This document shows positions 20,114 to 30,439 of a stretch of DNA of 57,762 bases, one piece after another (position 1 is the first letter of the stretch; every line of letters begins with the position of its first letter). The notes beneath the pieces are model-generated. The model was not told where the DNA came from and made no database searches. It was given only the letters and a program-made list of their open reading frames with translations. Position numbers and translations under genes: made by a program. This DNA comes from Mycetocola reblochoni REB411 (GTDB lineage: Bacteria > Actinomycetota > Actinomycetes > Actinomycetales > Microbacteriaceae). Location: contig NZ_FUKR01000002.1 of assembly GCF_900163835.1 (NCBI RefSeq), positions 1 to 57,762 of the forward strand, given 5' to 3'.

Positions 20114-20481
20114 CGCCTCGGCTCGCGCGTGATGGTGACGGCGACGTCGGCGAAGGGCACCCGGATCGGCGCCTCCGGCTTGTGCACGGTCACGCGGGTG
20201 CGCCGCGCGGCGGGGTGCTCCAGGACGACGGAGGCGATCCGCTCGGCGAGGGTCTCGATGAGGTCGACCGGCTCCCCCTCGGCCGCCGCCACGACCCGCT
20301 CGGCGAGGACGCCGTAATGGATCGTGTCGGCGAGGTCGTCGCTGGTCGCCGCCCGCTCCAGGTCGGTCCACACGGCCACGTCGATGAGGAACTCCTGGCC
20401 GTCCCGTCGCTCGTGCTCGAAGACGCCGTGCCGCGCGAACACGCGCAGCCCGGTCAGCTCGATGAGGTCACTGTCCGCCAC
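20110..20481 (-). CDS. folB: Dihydroneopterin aldolase
   Basis: 123 residues from a GTG (VADSDLIELTGLRVF) that lies inside the last 14 nt of folP. It has the FolB pattern: GLRVFARHGVFEHERRDGQEFLIDV, DTIHYGVLAERV, PVDLIETLAERIA (substrate-binding Glu) and VTVHKPEAPI with the catalytic Lys. It converts dihydroneopterin to hydroxymethyl-dihydropterin plus glycolaldehyde. Length is normal for the family. Confidence 0.95.
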   Translation of the reverse strand: MADSDLIELTGLRVFARHGVFEHERRDGQEFLIDVAVWTDLERAATSDDLADTIHYGVLAERVVAAAEGEPVDLIETLAERIASVVLEHPAARRTRVTVHKPEAPIRVPFADVAVTITREPRR

Positions 20482-21316
20482 GGGACCCACTCTGCCATGC
20501 GCGGAGCGCCCGCAGCGCGACGACGCTGTCGGGCACACTGTGCGCCCGCACACCCCAGGCGCCGGCCTGGGCGGCGAGGGCGTGGACGAGCGCGCTCGGT
20601 GCGTCGCGGGCGGCCATCGCCTCCGAGCCCTCCGGCAGCAGCTCGGCGACGAAGCGCTTGCGGCTCGCCCCGACGAGCACGCGGTGGCCGAGCGCCGTCA
20701 GCAGATCGAGCCGCGCCAGGACCCGCCAGTTGTGCTCCGCGGTCTTGGCGAAGCCGAGGCCGGGGTCGAGAACGATGCGTTCCGGCGCGATCCCGGCGGC
20801 GACGGCCACATCGCGACGGCGTGCCAGCTCGTCGCGGACCTCGACGGCGGCGTCCGCGTAGTGCGCGCGCTGCGCCATCCGGTCGGCGTGGCCGCGCCAG
20901 TGACCGAGCACGTAGTCCGCCTCCGACGCGGCGACCGTGCCGAGCATCGCCGGGTCGGCCAGTCCCCCGGAGACGTCGTTGACGATGACCGCGCCCGCCT
21001 CGATCGCCGCCGCCGCGGTCGACGCATTGAAGGTGTCGATGCTCACCGCGGCGCCCTCGGCGGCGAGGGCCGCCACCACCGGCTCGGTGCGTCGGCGCTC
21101 CTCGACGGGGGCGACACGGTCCGCCCCCGGCCGGGTCGACTCCCCACCGACGTCGATGAGGTCGGCGCCCTGCTCACGCAGGAGCCGCGCGTGGGCAAGG
21201 GCATCGTCGATGGCGGCGAAGCGCCCGCCGTCGCTGAAGGAGTCGGGCGTGGTGTTGAGCACCGCCATGATCACCGCGGGCAGCGCCGTGCCCGCGGGCG
21301 ACGGCTGCGTGCTCAC
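20468..21316 (-). CDS. folP: Dihydropteroate synthase
   Basis: 282 residues from a GTG (VSTQPSPAGTALPAVIM) overlapping the folE stop as GTGA. A TIM-barrel DHPS: IMAVLNTTPDSFSDGG with the pterin loop, DLIDVGGESTRPGA, IVNDVSGG, VLDPGLGFAKT and VLVGASRKRF (pABA/sulfonamide-loop region). It joins the pterin pyrophosphate with p-aminobenzoate. It is the presumed sulfonamide target; nothing odd is seen in the conserved loops. Confidence 0.96.
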   Translation of the reverse strand: MSTQPSPAGTALPAVIMAVLNTTPDSFSDGGRFAAIDDALAHARLLREQGADLIDVGGESTRPGADRVAPVEERRRTEPVVAALAAEGAAVSIDTFNASTAAAAIEAGAVIVNDVSGGLADPAMLGTVAASEADYVLGHWRGHADRMAQRAHYADAAVEVRDELARRRDVAVAAGIAPERIVLDPGLGFAKTAEHNWRVLARLDLLTALGHRVLVGASRKRFVAELLPEGSEAMAARDAPSALVHALAAQAGAWGVRAHSVPDSVVALRALRAWQSGSRGGQ

Positions 21317-21945
21317 GGGCCGGTCTCCGCCACGGGGACGGTCAGGGGGTGCGGGCCGAGGCCGCTGCCCGTCGCCGGGGTCGGGCGGCCGATGAGGGCG
21401 AGCGCGGCCGCCTGCTCCGCGGGGGCGGCGAACGAGCCCCTCGCCGCGAGCGTGACCGTCGTCGAGCCGATCTGGCGCGGCCCGCGCATCGTCACGCAGC
21501 CGTGGGCTGCCTCGATGACGACGAGGACGCCGCGCGGGTCGAGCGCCTCGTCGATCGCCGCCGCGATCTGCTCGGTCAGCCGCTCCTGCACCTGGGGCCG
21601 CGCGGCCAGCACGCCGACGACGCGCGGGAGGCTGCCGAGACCGACGACCCGTTCGGCGGGGGCGTAGGCGATGTGCGCCGTCCCGAGGAACGGCAGCAGG
21701 TGGTGCTCGCACACCGAGCGCAGCGCGATGTCCCTCATGACGACGGTGGCGCCGTCGTGCTCGCCGACGGCGATCGTGTTGGCCAGGGCCTGCGCCGGGT
21801 CCTGGTCGACGCCGGCGAAGAACTCCGCGTACGACTCCGCCACCCGGCGGGGGGTGTCCTCGAGACCGGGGCGGGAGGGGTCCTCCCCGATGGCAGCGAT
21901 CAGCTCGGCGACCGCCGCCCTGACCCGCTCAGCGTCGACCGCCAT
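21313..21945 (-). CDS. folE: GTP cyclohydrolase I
   Basis: 210 residues from MAVDAERVRAAVAEL, 5 nt after the ftsH stop. It has the GCH-I active site: RSVCEHHLLPFLGTAHIAY (Cys and His zinc ligands), VGLGSLPRVV, and AAHGCVTMRG with the second zinc Cys. First step of pterin/folate synthesis from GTP. The last ~20 residues past VTLAARGSF are Pro/Gly-rich and longer than usual. Close coupling to ftsH and folP indicates one transcript. Confidence 0.96.
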   Translation of the reverse strand: MAVDAERVRAAVAELIAAIGEDPSRPGLEDTPRRVAESYAEFFAGVDQDPAQALANTIAVGEHDGATVVMRDIALRSVCEHHLLPFLGTAHIAYAPAERVVGLGSLPRVVGVLAARPQVQERLTEQIAAAIDEALDPRGVLVVIEAAHGCVTMRGPRQIGSTTVTLAARGSFAAPAEQAAALALIGRPTPATGSGLGPHPLTVPVAETGP

Positions 21946-21950
21946 CCGCG

Positions 21951-23978
<2,028 letters not shown>

Positions 23979-24206
23979 GGTTTTGCGAATCGAGCGCGGA
24001 CTCGACGCCTTTCTGCCGGAGGGTTTGGACGAGGCGAGGGCCCCGTGGTCATTCAGGTTATCGGTCCCGGGCTGGGTGCCCGCACTGTGTTCCCCGTGGG
24101 CGTAACGGCTCCGACGGGGCCCTCCCCCTCCGCCTCCGGGCGACACGCGTCGTCGCCGGTGTCGCCCGCCGTTGCTAGGCTCGTGCGGGAGCAGAGACGA
24201 GACCGC
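23979..24206. promoter_or_regulatory. Divergent promoter region between ftsH and crtE
   Basis: 228 non-coding bases between two outward-facing operons. A TAGGCT hexamer at about 24176-24181 is a plausible -10 for crtE, some 26 nt before the ATG; a GATAAC-containing stretch on the minus strand near 24057-24062 could serve ftsH. No regulator gene is adjacent, and -35 boxes are not clear. Confidence 0.4.
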
Positions 24207-25277
24207 ATGCCCGCGCCCCAGAACGTTGCCGTCCCCCAGACGACGGGGGCCGTCGCCTCTGCCGTCGACCGGGTTCGCGAGCGCCTGGACCGCCTCGCCC
24301 GAGCGGGCGCCGGCGCGGCACTGCGGGGCACGAGCGTCGACGCCCTCTGGCGCGAGATCGCGCGGACGGTCACCGACGGCAAGCTCATCCGGCCCGCGAT
24401 GCTCCTGGCCGTCGTCGCCCGCAGCGACAGGGGCGTCGACGACGACGCGATCGACCTCGCCGCCGCCATCGAGCTGCTGCACAAGGCGTTCCTGCTGCAC
24501 GACGACGTGATCGACCACGACACCGTGCGGCGCGGCGCGCCCAACCTCATCGGCCGCTTCTCCCGCGGCGAGGACGAGGCGTCGGGCGGCCACCCCTCCG
24601 TCACCCGCGGCGAGGCCGCGGGGATCCTCGCCGGCGACCTGCTGCTGGCCTCTGCGCACGACCTGGTGGCGCGCCTGGACGTGCCCGCGCCGCTCCGGAA
24701 CCGACTGCTCGACGACCTCGCCGAGGCGCTGCAGTGGTCGGTCGCCGGCGAGCTCGACGACGTCTCCTTCGCCGCGAACGGCGAGCGGCCCGACGCCGCC
24801 CGCGTCGCCGAGATGCTGCACGCCAAGACCGGCGCCTACACCGTGAGGCTGCCGCTGCAGTGGGGCTTCGCGCTGAGCGGCGCGGCCCCCGACGCCGGCG
24901 CGATCGAGCGCTACAGCAGGGCGGTGGGGCTCGCGTTCCAGATCCAGGACGACCTGCTCGGCCTGTTCGGCGACCCCGAGCTCGTCGGCAAGGACAGGCA
25001 CAGCGACCTGCGCGAGGGCAAGGTCACGGCCGTCATCGCCCACGCCTACGGGACCGCCGACTGGCCCCGGATCGAGGCCGCGCTCGGGACCGCGCTGCTC
25101 GACCCCGCCGAGGGCGACGCGATCATCGCGCTGCTCGACGGCGGGGGCGCGCGCGCCAGCGCCGAGTCCGACCTCGCCGGTGCCATCGACGCGGCCAGGG
25201 CGGCGGCGCGCGAGCTCACACCGTTCGACGACGTCCTCGGCGGCATCGTCGACTCCATCGAGGGGCGGCGCGGATGA
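24207..25277 (+). CDS. crtE: Geranylgeranyl diphosphate synthase
   Basis: 356 residues from [16 protein letters not shown]. Trans-prenyltransferase fold: first Asp-rich motif [15 protein letters not shown] near 105, [12 protein letters not shown], and second Asp-rich motif [12 protein letters not shown] near 250 with [11 protein letters not shown]. It condenses isopentenyl units to GGPP, the C20 precursor for phytoene. It is the first gene of a six-gene run; its stop overlaps the crtB start as ATGA. Similar enzymes serve quinone synthesis; context decides for carotenoids. Confidence 0.92.
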   Translation: MPAPQNVAVPQTTGAVASAVDRVRERLDRLARAGAGAALRGTSVDALWREIARTVTDGKLIRPAMLLAVVARSDRGVDDDAIDLAAAIELLHKAFLLHDDVIDHDTVRRGAPNLIGRFSRGEDEASGGHPSVTRGEAAGILAGDLLLASAHDLVARLDVPAPLRNRLLDDLAEALQWSVAGELDDVSFAANGERPDAARVAEMLHAKTGAYTVRLPLQWGFALSGAAPDAGAIERYSRAVGLAFQIQDDLLGLFGDPELVGKDRHSDLREGKVTAVIAHAYGTADWPRIEAALGTALLDPAEGDAIIALLDGGGARASAESDLAGAIDAARAAARELTPFDDVLGGIVDSIEGRRG

Positions 25278-26140
25278 GCGCGGCGCTCGACCAGTACACC
25301 CGCATCGCCGAGGGCGCCGCGGCCCGCGTCATCAGCGGCTACTCCACCTCCTTCAGCATGGCCACCCGGCTGCTGCCCTCCCGCTGCCGGACCGCGGTGA
25401 CCTCCGTGTACGCGCTCGTGCGCGTCGCCGACGAGATCGTCGACGGCGTCGGCGAGGGCGCCGGCCTGGACACCGGGCAGCAGCGAGAGGCCCTCGCCCG
25501 GCTCGAGGCGGACGTCGAGGAGGCCACGAGGACCGGCTTCAGCGGCAACGTCGTCGTGCACGCCTTCGCCGTGGCGGCACGCGCCAGCGGCATCGACCGC
25601 AGCCTCACCCGGCCGTTCTTCCACTCGATGGAGATGGACCTGGACCCGCGCGCGCTCGACGAGGCCGAGCAGCGCGAGTACGTGCACGGCTCGGCCGAGG
25701 TCGTCGGCCTCATGTGCCTGAGGGTGTTCCTCGCCGGTCAGCGCGTCGCCGAGGCGGACAGGGCCCGGCTCGACGAGGGCGCCCGCGCGCTCGGCGCGGC
25801 GTTCCAGAACATCAACTTCCTCCGCGACCTCGCCGACGACACCGACAGGGGTAGGGACTACCTGCCCACCGAGGCCGAGCGGCTGAGCGAAGACGGCAAG
25901 GACGAGTGGGTCCGCCGCATCCGCGCCGACTTCGACGCCGCCCAGGCGACCATCCCCCTGCTGCCGCGGGACTGCCGGCCCGGCGTCGCGGCCGCGACCG
26001 GCCTGTTCGGCGAGCTGACCCGGCGCATCGCGCGCACCCCCGTCGAGGAGCTGCGCCGCCGACGCGTCTCCGTCCCCCTGCCGGTCAAGGGCAGGGTCAT
26101 CGCCGCGGCCGTCCTGACAGGAGCACCATGGCAGAAGTGA
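25274..26140 (+). CDS. crtB: Phytoene synthase
   Basis: 288 residues. Head-to-head prenyltransferase of the squalene/phytoene synthase family: [15 protein letters not shown] at the N-terminus, [11 protein letters not shown] (first DxxxD), [17 protein letters not shown], and [20 protein letters not shown] (second Asp motif). It joins two GGPP into phytoene. It overlaps crtE by 4 nt and crtI by 13 nt, implying tight co-translation. Confidence 0.94.
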   Translation: MSAALDQYTRIAEGAAARVISGYSTSFSMATRLLPSRCRTAVTSVYALVRVADEIVDGVGEGAGLDTGQQREALARLEADVEEATRTGFSGNVVVHAFAVAARASGIDRSLTRPFFHSMEMDLDPRALDEAEQREYVHGSAEVVGLMCLRVFLAGQRVAEADRARLDEGARALGAAFQNINFLRDLADDTDRGRDYLPTEAERLSEDGKDEWVRRIRADFDAAQATIPLLPRDCRPGVAAATGLFGELTRRIARTPVEELRRRRVSVPLPVKGRVIAAAVLTGAPWQK

Positions 26141-27738
26141 TCGTCATCGGAGCAGGCATCGCCGGGTTGGCCACCGCCGCACTGCTCGCCCGCGACGGGC
26201 ACGACGTGACCGTCCTCGAGCAGCACGATCGGCCGGGCGGCCGGGCGGGGCTGATCGAGTCGGAGGGGTTCCGCTTCGACACGGGCCCGTCCTGGTATCT
26301 CATGCCGAGCGTCTACGAGCACTTCGCCGCGCTGCTCGGCACGAGCGTCGACGAGCTGCTCGAGCTGTCGGTCCTCGACCCCGGCTACGAGCTCTGGCGC
26401 GCCACCGCGGGCGACGACGCCTCCGGTGTGGACCGCTGGGCGATCCCCCTCGGCGCCGACGCCGTCACCGCGGAGGCGGAGCTGCGCCAGCCCGGCGACG
26501 GCCAGGCGCTGCGCACCTACCTGGACTCCGCCGCGGACGCCCTCCGGCTGTCGCTGGACTCGTTCCTCTACAACCCCTTCGCCTCGCTGCGCAGCCTGCT
26601 CACCCCGACCGTGCTGCGTGAGGCGCCGCGGCTGACGCGCTGGCTGAGCGAGGACCTGGCCTCGTTCTCGGAGCGGAGCGTGCGGGGCGAGGCGCTGCGC
26701 CAGGTGCTGCAGTACCCGGGGATCTTCCTCGGCGTCGACCCGCGGAGGGCGCCGGCGATCTACCACCTGATGAGCCACGTCGACCTCGTCGAGGGCGTCG
26801 CCTACCCGAAGGGCGGCTTCACGAGCGTCGTCGAGGCGCTGACCGCGCAGGCCGAGGCGCAGGGGGCCCGCATCGTCTACGGCGCCCGGGTGGAGCGGAT
26901 CGTCGCCCAGCACGTCCGCGGTCACCGCAAGCCGCGCGTCCGCGGCGTCGAGTGGGTCGACCGCGACGGGGCGAGCCACCGCACCGGGGCCGAGGTCGTC
27001 GTGTCCGCCGCCGACCTGCACCACACCGAGACGCGGCTGCTCCCGGAGGACCAGCGCAGCTACCCCGAGCGCGCCTGGCGGCGCAGCGAGCCCGGGCCCT
27101 CCGCCGTGCTGGTCATGCTCGGCGTGCGCGGTCGTATCCCGGAGCTGCCGCACCACGCCCTGCTGCTCACCCGCGACTGGGAGCGCGAACTCGACGCCGT
27201 GTTCGGCGCAGCGAGCACCCCCGAAGTCACCTCGCTGTACGTGTGCACGCCGTCGCGGACCGACGACACGGTCGCCCCGGACGGCGACGAGAACCTGTTC
27301 ATCCTCGTCCCGGTGTCCGGCGAGATCGAGCTCGGTCACGGCACGGGGGGACCCGGCTGGGAGCGCGAGGATGACCCGCGCGTCCGCGCCATCGCCGACG
27401 CGGCCGTCCGGCAGCTGGAGCGCTGGTCGGGGGTCGACGACCTCGGCGAGCGGGTCGTCGTCCGGCACACGATCGGGCCGGCCGACTTCGGCACCGACTA
27501 CAACTCCTGGGCGGACGGCATGCTCGGACCGGCGCACACCCTGCGCCAGTCGGCGCTGTTCCGCCGCGGACCGCGCTCGCGCCGCGTCGAGGGCCTGCTC
27601 TACGCCGGCGCGACCGCGACCCCCGGCGTCGGCGTGCCGATGTGCCTCATCTCTGCCGAGCTGATCCTCAAGGAGCTGCGCGGCGACGCCTCCCCCGGCC
27701 CGATCCCCGCTGAGGAGTACCCGCGGGGACGGGCGTGA
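26128..27738 (+). CDS. crtI: Phytoene desaturase (lycopene-forming)
   Basis: 536 residues from ATG with an AGGAG site 4 nt upstream. FAD-binding IGAGIAGLATAALLARDG at the start, the RFDTGPSWYLMP motif, and the C-terminal carotenoid-oxidoreductase signature LLYAGATATPGVGVPMCLISAE. It should desaturate phytoene to lycopene in four steps; bacterial CrtI enzymes differ in step number, which sequence alone does not settle. Overlaps crtB upstream and the CruF fusion downstream (GTGA). Confidence 0.93.
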   Translation: MAEVIVIGAGIAGLATAALLARDGHDVTVLEQHDRPGGRAGLIESEGFRFDTGPSWYLMPSVYEHFAALLGTSVDELLELSVLDPGYELWRATAGDDASGVDRWAIPLGADAVTAEAELRQPGDGQALRTYLDSAADALRLSLDSFLYNPFASLRSLLTPTVLREAPRLTRWLSEDLASFSERSVRGEALRQVLQYPGIFLGVDPRRAPAIYHLMSHVDLVEGVAYPKGGFTSVVEALTAQAEAQGARIVYGARVERIVAQHVRGHRKPRVRGVEWVDRDGASHRTGAEVVVSAADLHHTETRLLPEDQRSYPERAWRRSEPGPSAVLVMLGVRGRIPELPHHALLLTRDWERELDAVFGAASTPEVTSLYVCTPSRTDDTVAPDGDENLFILVPVSGEIELGHGTGGPGWEREDDPRVRAIADAAVRQLERWSGVDDLGERVVVRHTIGPADFGTDYNSWADGMLGPAHTLRQSALFRRGPRSRRVEGLLYAGATATPGVGVPMCLISAELILKELRGDASPGPIPAEEYPRGRA

Positions 27739-29291
27739 GCGCTCAGCCGACGACGCGCCCACCCGCCGCGGGTCCCGGCACGAGCCCCGGCCGCGTGCTG
27801 GCCGGACGGCTCGCCGTCGTCGCGATGCTCGTCGGCTTCGTCGCCCAGTCGCTGTTCGCCCTCTTCGCCGACTCGATCCCGCTGACCGCCGTGAGCGTGC
27901 TGTCACTGTCGGCTGCGGCCGCACTGCACGCCGCGAGCGTGGGCGGCCTGCGGGTCGCGCTCCCCCTCGTCGGCGGCGTGGCGGTGCTCACCCTCGTGGC
28001 GGAGGCCGTCGGCATCGCCACCGGCTTCCCCTTCGGGGAGTACGCCTACACGGGGGCTCTCGGGCCGGAGCTGCTCGGGGTCTCGCTTCTGGTCCCGCTG
28101 GCCTGGCTCACCCTGGCGTACCCCGCCGTCGTGGCAGCCCGGCTGCTCGTGGGCACGGGCGGCGGCCGCCGCGTCGTGCTCCGGGTGGCGCTGGCCGCGT
28201 ACGGGCTCACGGCCTGGGACGTGTTCCTCGACGCGCAGATGGTCGACGCGGGCAACTGGGGCTGGGCGAACCCGGAGCCCTCGCTGCCCGGAACGCCGGG
28301 CATCCCCCTGACGAACTACGCCGGCTGGTTCCTCACGGCCGCGCTCATCGCCGTCGTCATCGAGGCGGCGCTCGCGCGGGCCGGGCGCTCGGCGCGTCCG
28401 CCCCGGCCGTTCGGTGTCCGAGACACGGTCCGCGCCGACGCCGTGCCGTACCTGGTCTACCTGTGGACCTGGCTGACCAGCATCGTGGGGAACCTGACGT
28501 TCTGGGACCGCCCCTCCGTCGCCCTCGCCGGCGGCCTGGCCATGGGCGCCGTCGCCGTTCCGCTGATCGTCGTCTGCGTCCTCGCCCTGCGCCCCCGCCT
28601 GATCCGGCTGACCCTGGCGCGCAGCACGGAGGGCGACCTGCGCCGACGGCTCGACGCGGTCGCCGTCGCCGGGCCGGTGCCCTCCGGCGCCGTGATCGCG
28701 TCGACGCACGGCAGCTGGTGGGATGGCTCGATCCTCGCCTGGCTCGCCGACCGTGAGGACCGCCCGCTGACGGTGCTGATGTCCGCCGCCCAGCTCGACC
28801 GGATGCCCTTCCTGCGCACGGCGGGAGCACTCGACGAGAGTGAGCTGCGCGGCTTCGCCGAGCGGGCGCGCGCGGAGGCGGCGTCCGGCGACGGCTGGGC
28901 CGTGCTCTTCCCCGAGGGGGCCCTGCGGACGGGGCCGGGCGTCGGCGCCCTCGGCGCCGGGGCGGCCTGGGCCGCCGAGCGCAGCGGCGCGCCGCTCGTT
29001 CCCCTCGCCGTCCGGGTGGTCCTGCGCGGCGGCCAGCGGCCGGAGGCGTACCTGCGCTTCGGCGAGCCGGTCACGCCAGGCGCCACGCGTGCGGAGACCA
29101 CCCGTGCCCTGCACACGGCCATGGGCGCGCTGCTGACGGCCGTCGACGCGGAGCTGGACGCGACGGACCCCGAGGAGCTGCCGAACGGCTACACCGTCGT
29201 CCTGCGCGGGTCGGGGCGGGCCGCCGACGACGACCGCGCCGCGGTGCGCTGGCTCGCGCGGCTGACCGGCGCGGAGAGGCGACGGGGATGA
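27735..29291 (+). CDS. cruF: CruF-type carotenoid hydratase fused to acyltransferase
   Basis: 518 residues from GTG (encoding MSAQPTTRPPAAG). Residues about 25-288 are a polytopic domain of the CruF/DUF422 family with its hallmark stretches GFPFGEYAYTGALGPELLG and LTAWDVFLDAQMVDAGNW. CruF hydrates the 1',2' end of acyclic carotenoids. Residues about 300-515 form a PlsC-like acyltransferase: HGSWWD at 325-330 is the HX4D catalytic box, FPEGALRTG at 392-400 the acceptor loop, and PLVPLAV at 420-426 follows. The fusion suggests hydroxylation and later fatty acylation of the glycosyl carotenoid are linked at the membrane. Both overlaps (GTGA upstream, ATGA downstream) show it is part of the operon. 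Catalytic residues of the acyltransferase look intact. Confidence 0.85.
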   Translation: MSAQPTTRPPAAGPGTSPGRVLAGRLAVVAMLVGFVAQSLFALFADSIPLTAVSVLSLSAAAALHAASVGGLRVALPLVGGVAVLTLVAEAVGIATGFPFGEYAYTGALGPELLGVSLLVPLAWLTLAYPAVVAARLLVGTGGGRRVVLRVALAAYGLTAWDVFLDAQMVDAGNWGWANPEPSLPGTPGIPLTNYAGWFLTAALIAVVIEAALARAGRSARPPRPFGVRDTVRADAVPYLVYLWTWLTSIVGNLTFWDRPSVALAGGLAMGAVAVPLIVVCVLALRPRLIRLTLARSTEGDLRRRLDAVAVAGPVPSGAVIASTHGSWWDGSILAWLADREDRPLTVLMSAAQLDRMPFLRTAGALDESELRGFAERARAEAASGDGWAVLFPEGALRTGPGVGALGAGAAWAAERSGAPLVPLAVRVVLRGGQRPEAYLRFGEPVTPGATRAETTRALHTAMGALLTAVDAELDATDPEELPNGYTVVLRGSGRAADDDRAAVRWLARLTGAERRRG

Positions 29292-30439
29292 CCGCCCCGC
29301 CGCGGGGACGGGGCGTCGCGTCCGCGCTGACCGCCGTCGCGCTGGGCGTCTTCGCGGTCAGGGCGGTGGTGCTCGCCGTGAACGCGCTGACCTCGCCCTC
29401 ACTCGGACGGGTCGAGGCGACGCCGGGCCGGCGACGGGTCGAGGCGACGCCGGAGAGGCGGCGTGGCCGCGTGGTCGCCCTCGTGCCCGCGCGCGACGAG
29501 GCGCGGCGCCTGCCGGTCAGCCTCCCGACGCTGCTCGTGCAGGGCGCCGACCGCGTTGTCGTGCTGGACGACGACTCCTCCGACGGCACGGCCGACGTCG
29601 CGGCCGCCCTCGGCGCCGAGGTCGCCGCAGGGGAGCCGCTGCCCGCGGGGTGGACGGGAAAGAACTGGGCCTGCCACCAGCTCGCCGCGCTCGGCACGGC
29701 CGATACCCCGGACCCCGACGGCCCGCCCGACTACCTGCTCTTCACCGACGCCGACGTCGTCTGGTCTCCCGGGGCGCTCGACGAGCTCCTCGCGCTCGCG
29801 GACCGGCGCGACGCCGCCCTCGTGACCGTGTTCCCCCGCCAGCTCACGGTGCGCGGGGGCGAGCGCCTGGTCACGCCGCTCATCGACGCCGCCGTGCTCG
29901 GCCTCGTCCCCACCCGGCTGACGGCCGCGCCCGCGCCGGTCGTCGCCAACGGCCAGGTGATGCTGTTCCGCAGGGACGCCTACGCCCGGGTCGGCGGGCA
30001 CGAGGCCGTCGCCGGGGAGCTCGTCGAGGACGTCCGGCTGGCCGAGCGCGTCCGCGACGCGGGGGAGCCCCTCGTCGTGTGCCGCGGCGGCCGCGGGATC
30101 GCCGTGCGCATGTACGACGGCTACCGCTCCTCGCTGCTCGGGCTGGCGAAGTCGATCCCCGGCCTGCACGGCGACCGCCGCAGCGTCATGGTCGCCGCCT
30201 GGCTGACGGCGCTGATCTGCTGGACGGTCCCCTGGCTGCTGCCGCCGACCCCCGCGGTCCGTCTCGCGCGCCTCTGCACGATCGCCGACCGCGCCGTCGT
30301 CGCAGCCCTCACCGGCCGGAGGGACCCGGCCTCCCTCGCCGAGGGACTGCTCGGCCCGCTCAGCCCCCTGCTCGTCGCCCCCGCCTACCTGCGCGCGCTC
30401 GGCGGTCCCGCCCGCTGGCGGGGACGGAGCTACCCGTGA
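29288..30439 (+). CDS. Family 2 glycosyltransferase, CruG/CrtQ-like
   Basis: 383 residues. An N-terminal hydrophobic helix (about 10-33), then a GT2 domain with ALVPARDEARRLP, VVVLDDDSSDGTADV, LLFTDADVVW (DxD metal site) and ELVEDVRLAERV. A C-terminal hydrophobic region (SVMVAAWLTALICWTVPWLL) follows. In this operon it most likely glycosylates the CruF-made hydroxyl, as CruG does in myxol glycoside synthesis and CrtQ in staphyloxanthin. A tandem duplication of RVEATPxRR lies in the linker after the first helix. Sugar donor not inferable. Confidence 0.82.
   Translation: MTAPPRGRGVASALTAVALGVFAVRAVVLAVNALTSPSLGRVEATPGRRRVEATPERRRGRVVALVPARDEARRLPVSLPTLLVQGADRVVVLDDDSSDGTADVAAALGAEVAAGEPLPAGWTGKNWACHQLAALGTADTPDPDGPPDYLLFTDADVVWSPGALDELLALADRRDAALVTVFPRQLTVRGGERLVTPLIDAAVLGLVPTRLTAAPAPVVANGQVMLFRRDAYARVGGHEAVAGELVEDVRLAERVRDAGEPLVVCRGGRGIAVRMYDGYRSSLLGLAKSIPGLHGDRRSVMVAAWLTALICWTVPWLLPPTPAVRLARLCTIADRAVVAALTGRRDPASLAEGLLGPLSPLLVAPAYLRALGGPARWRGRSYP
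29406..29459. repeat. 27-nt tandem duplication in the glycosyltransferase gene
   Basis: Two adjacent 27-nt copies beginning GACGGGTCGAGGCGACGCC, in frame, encode the duplicated RVEATPxRR linker. The second copy differs at a few bases near its end. Confidence 0.85.
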
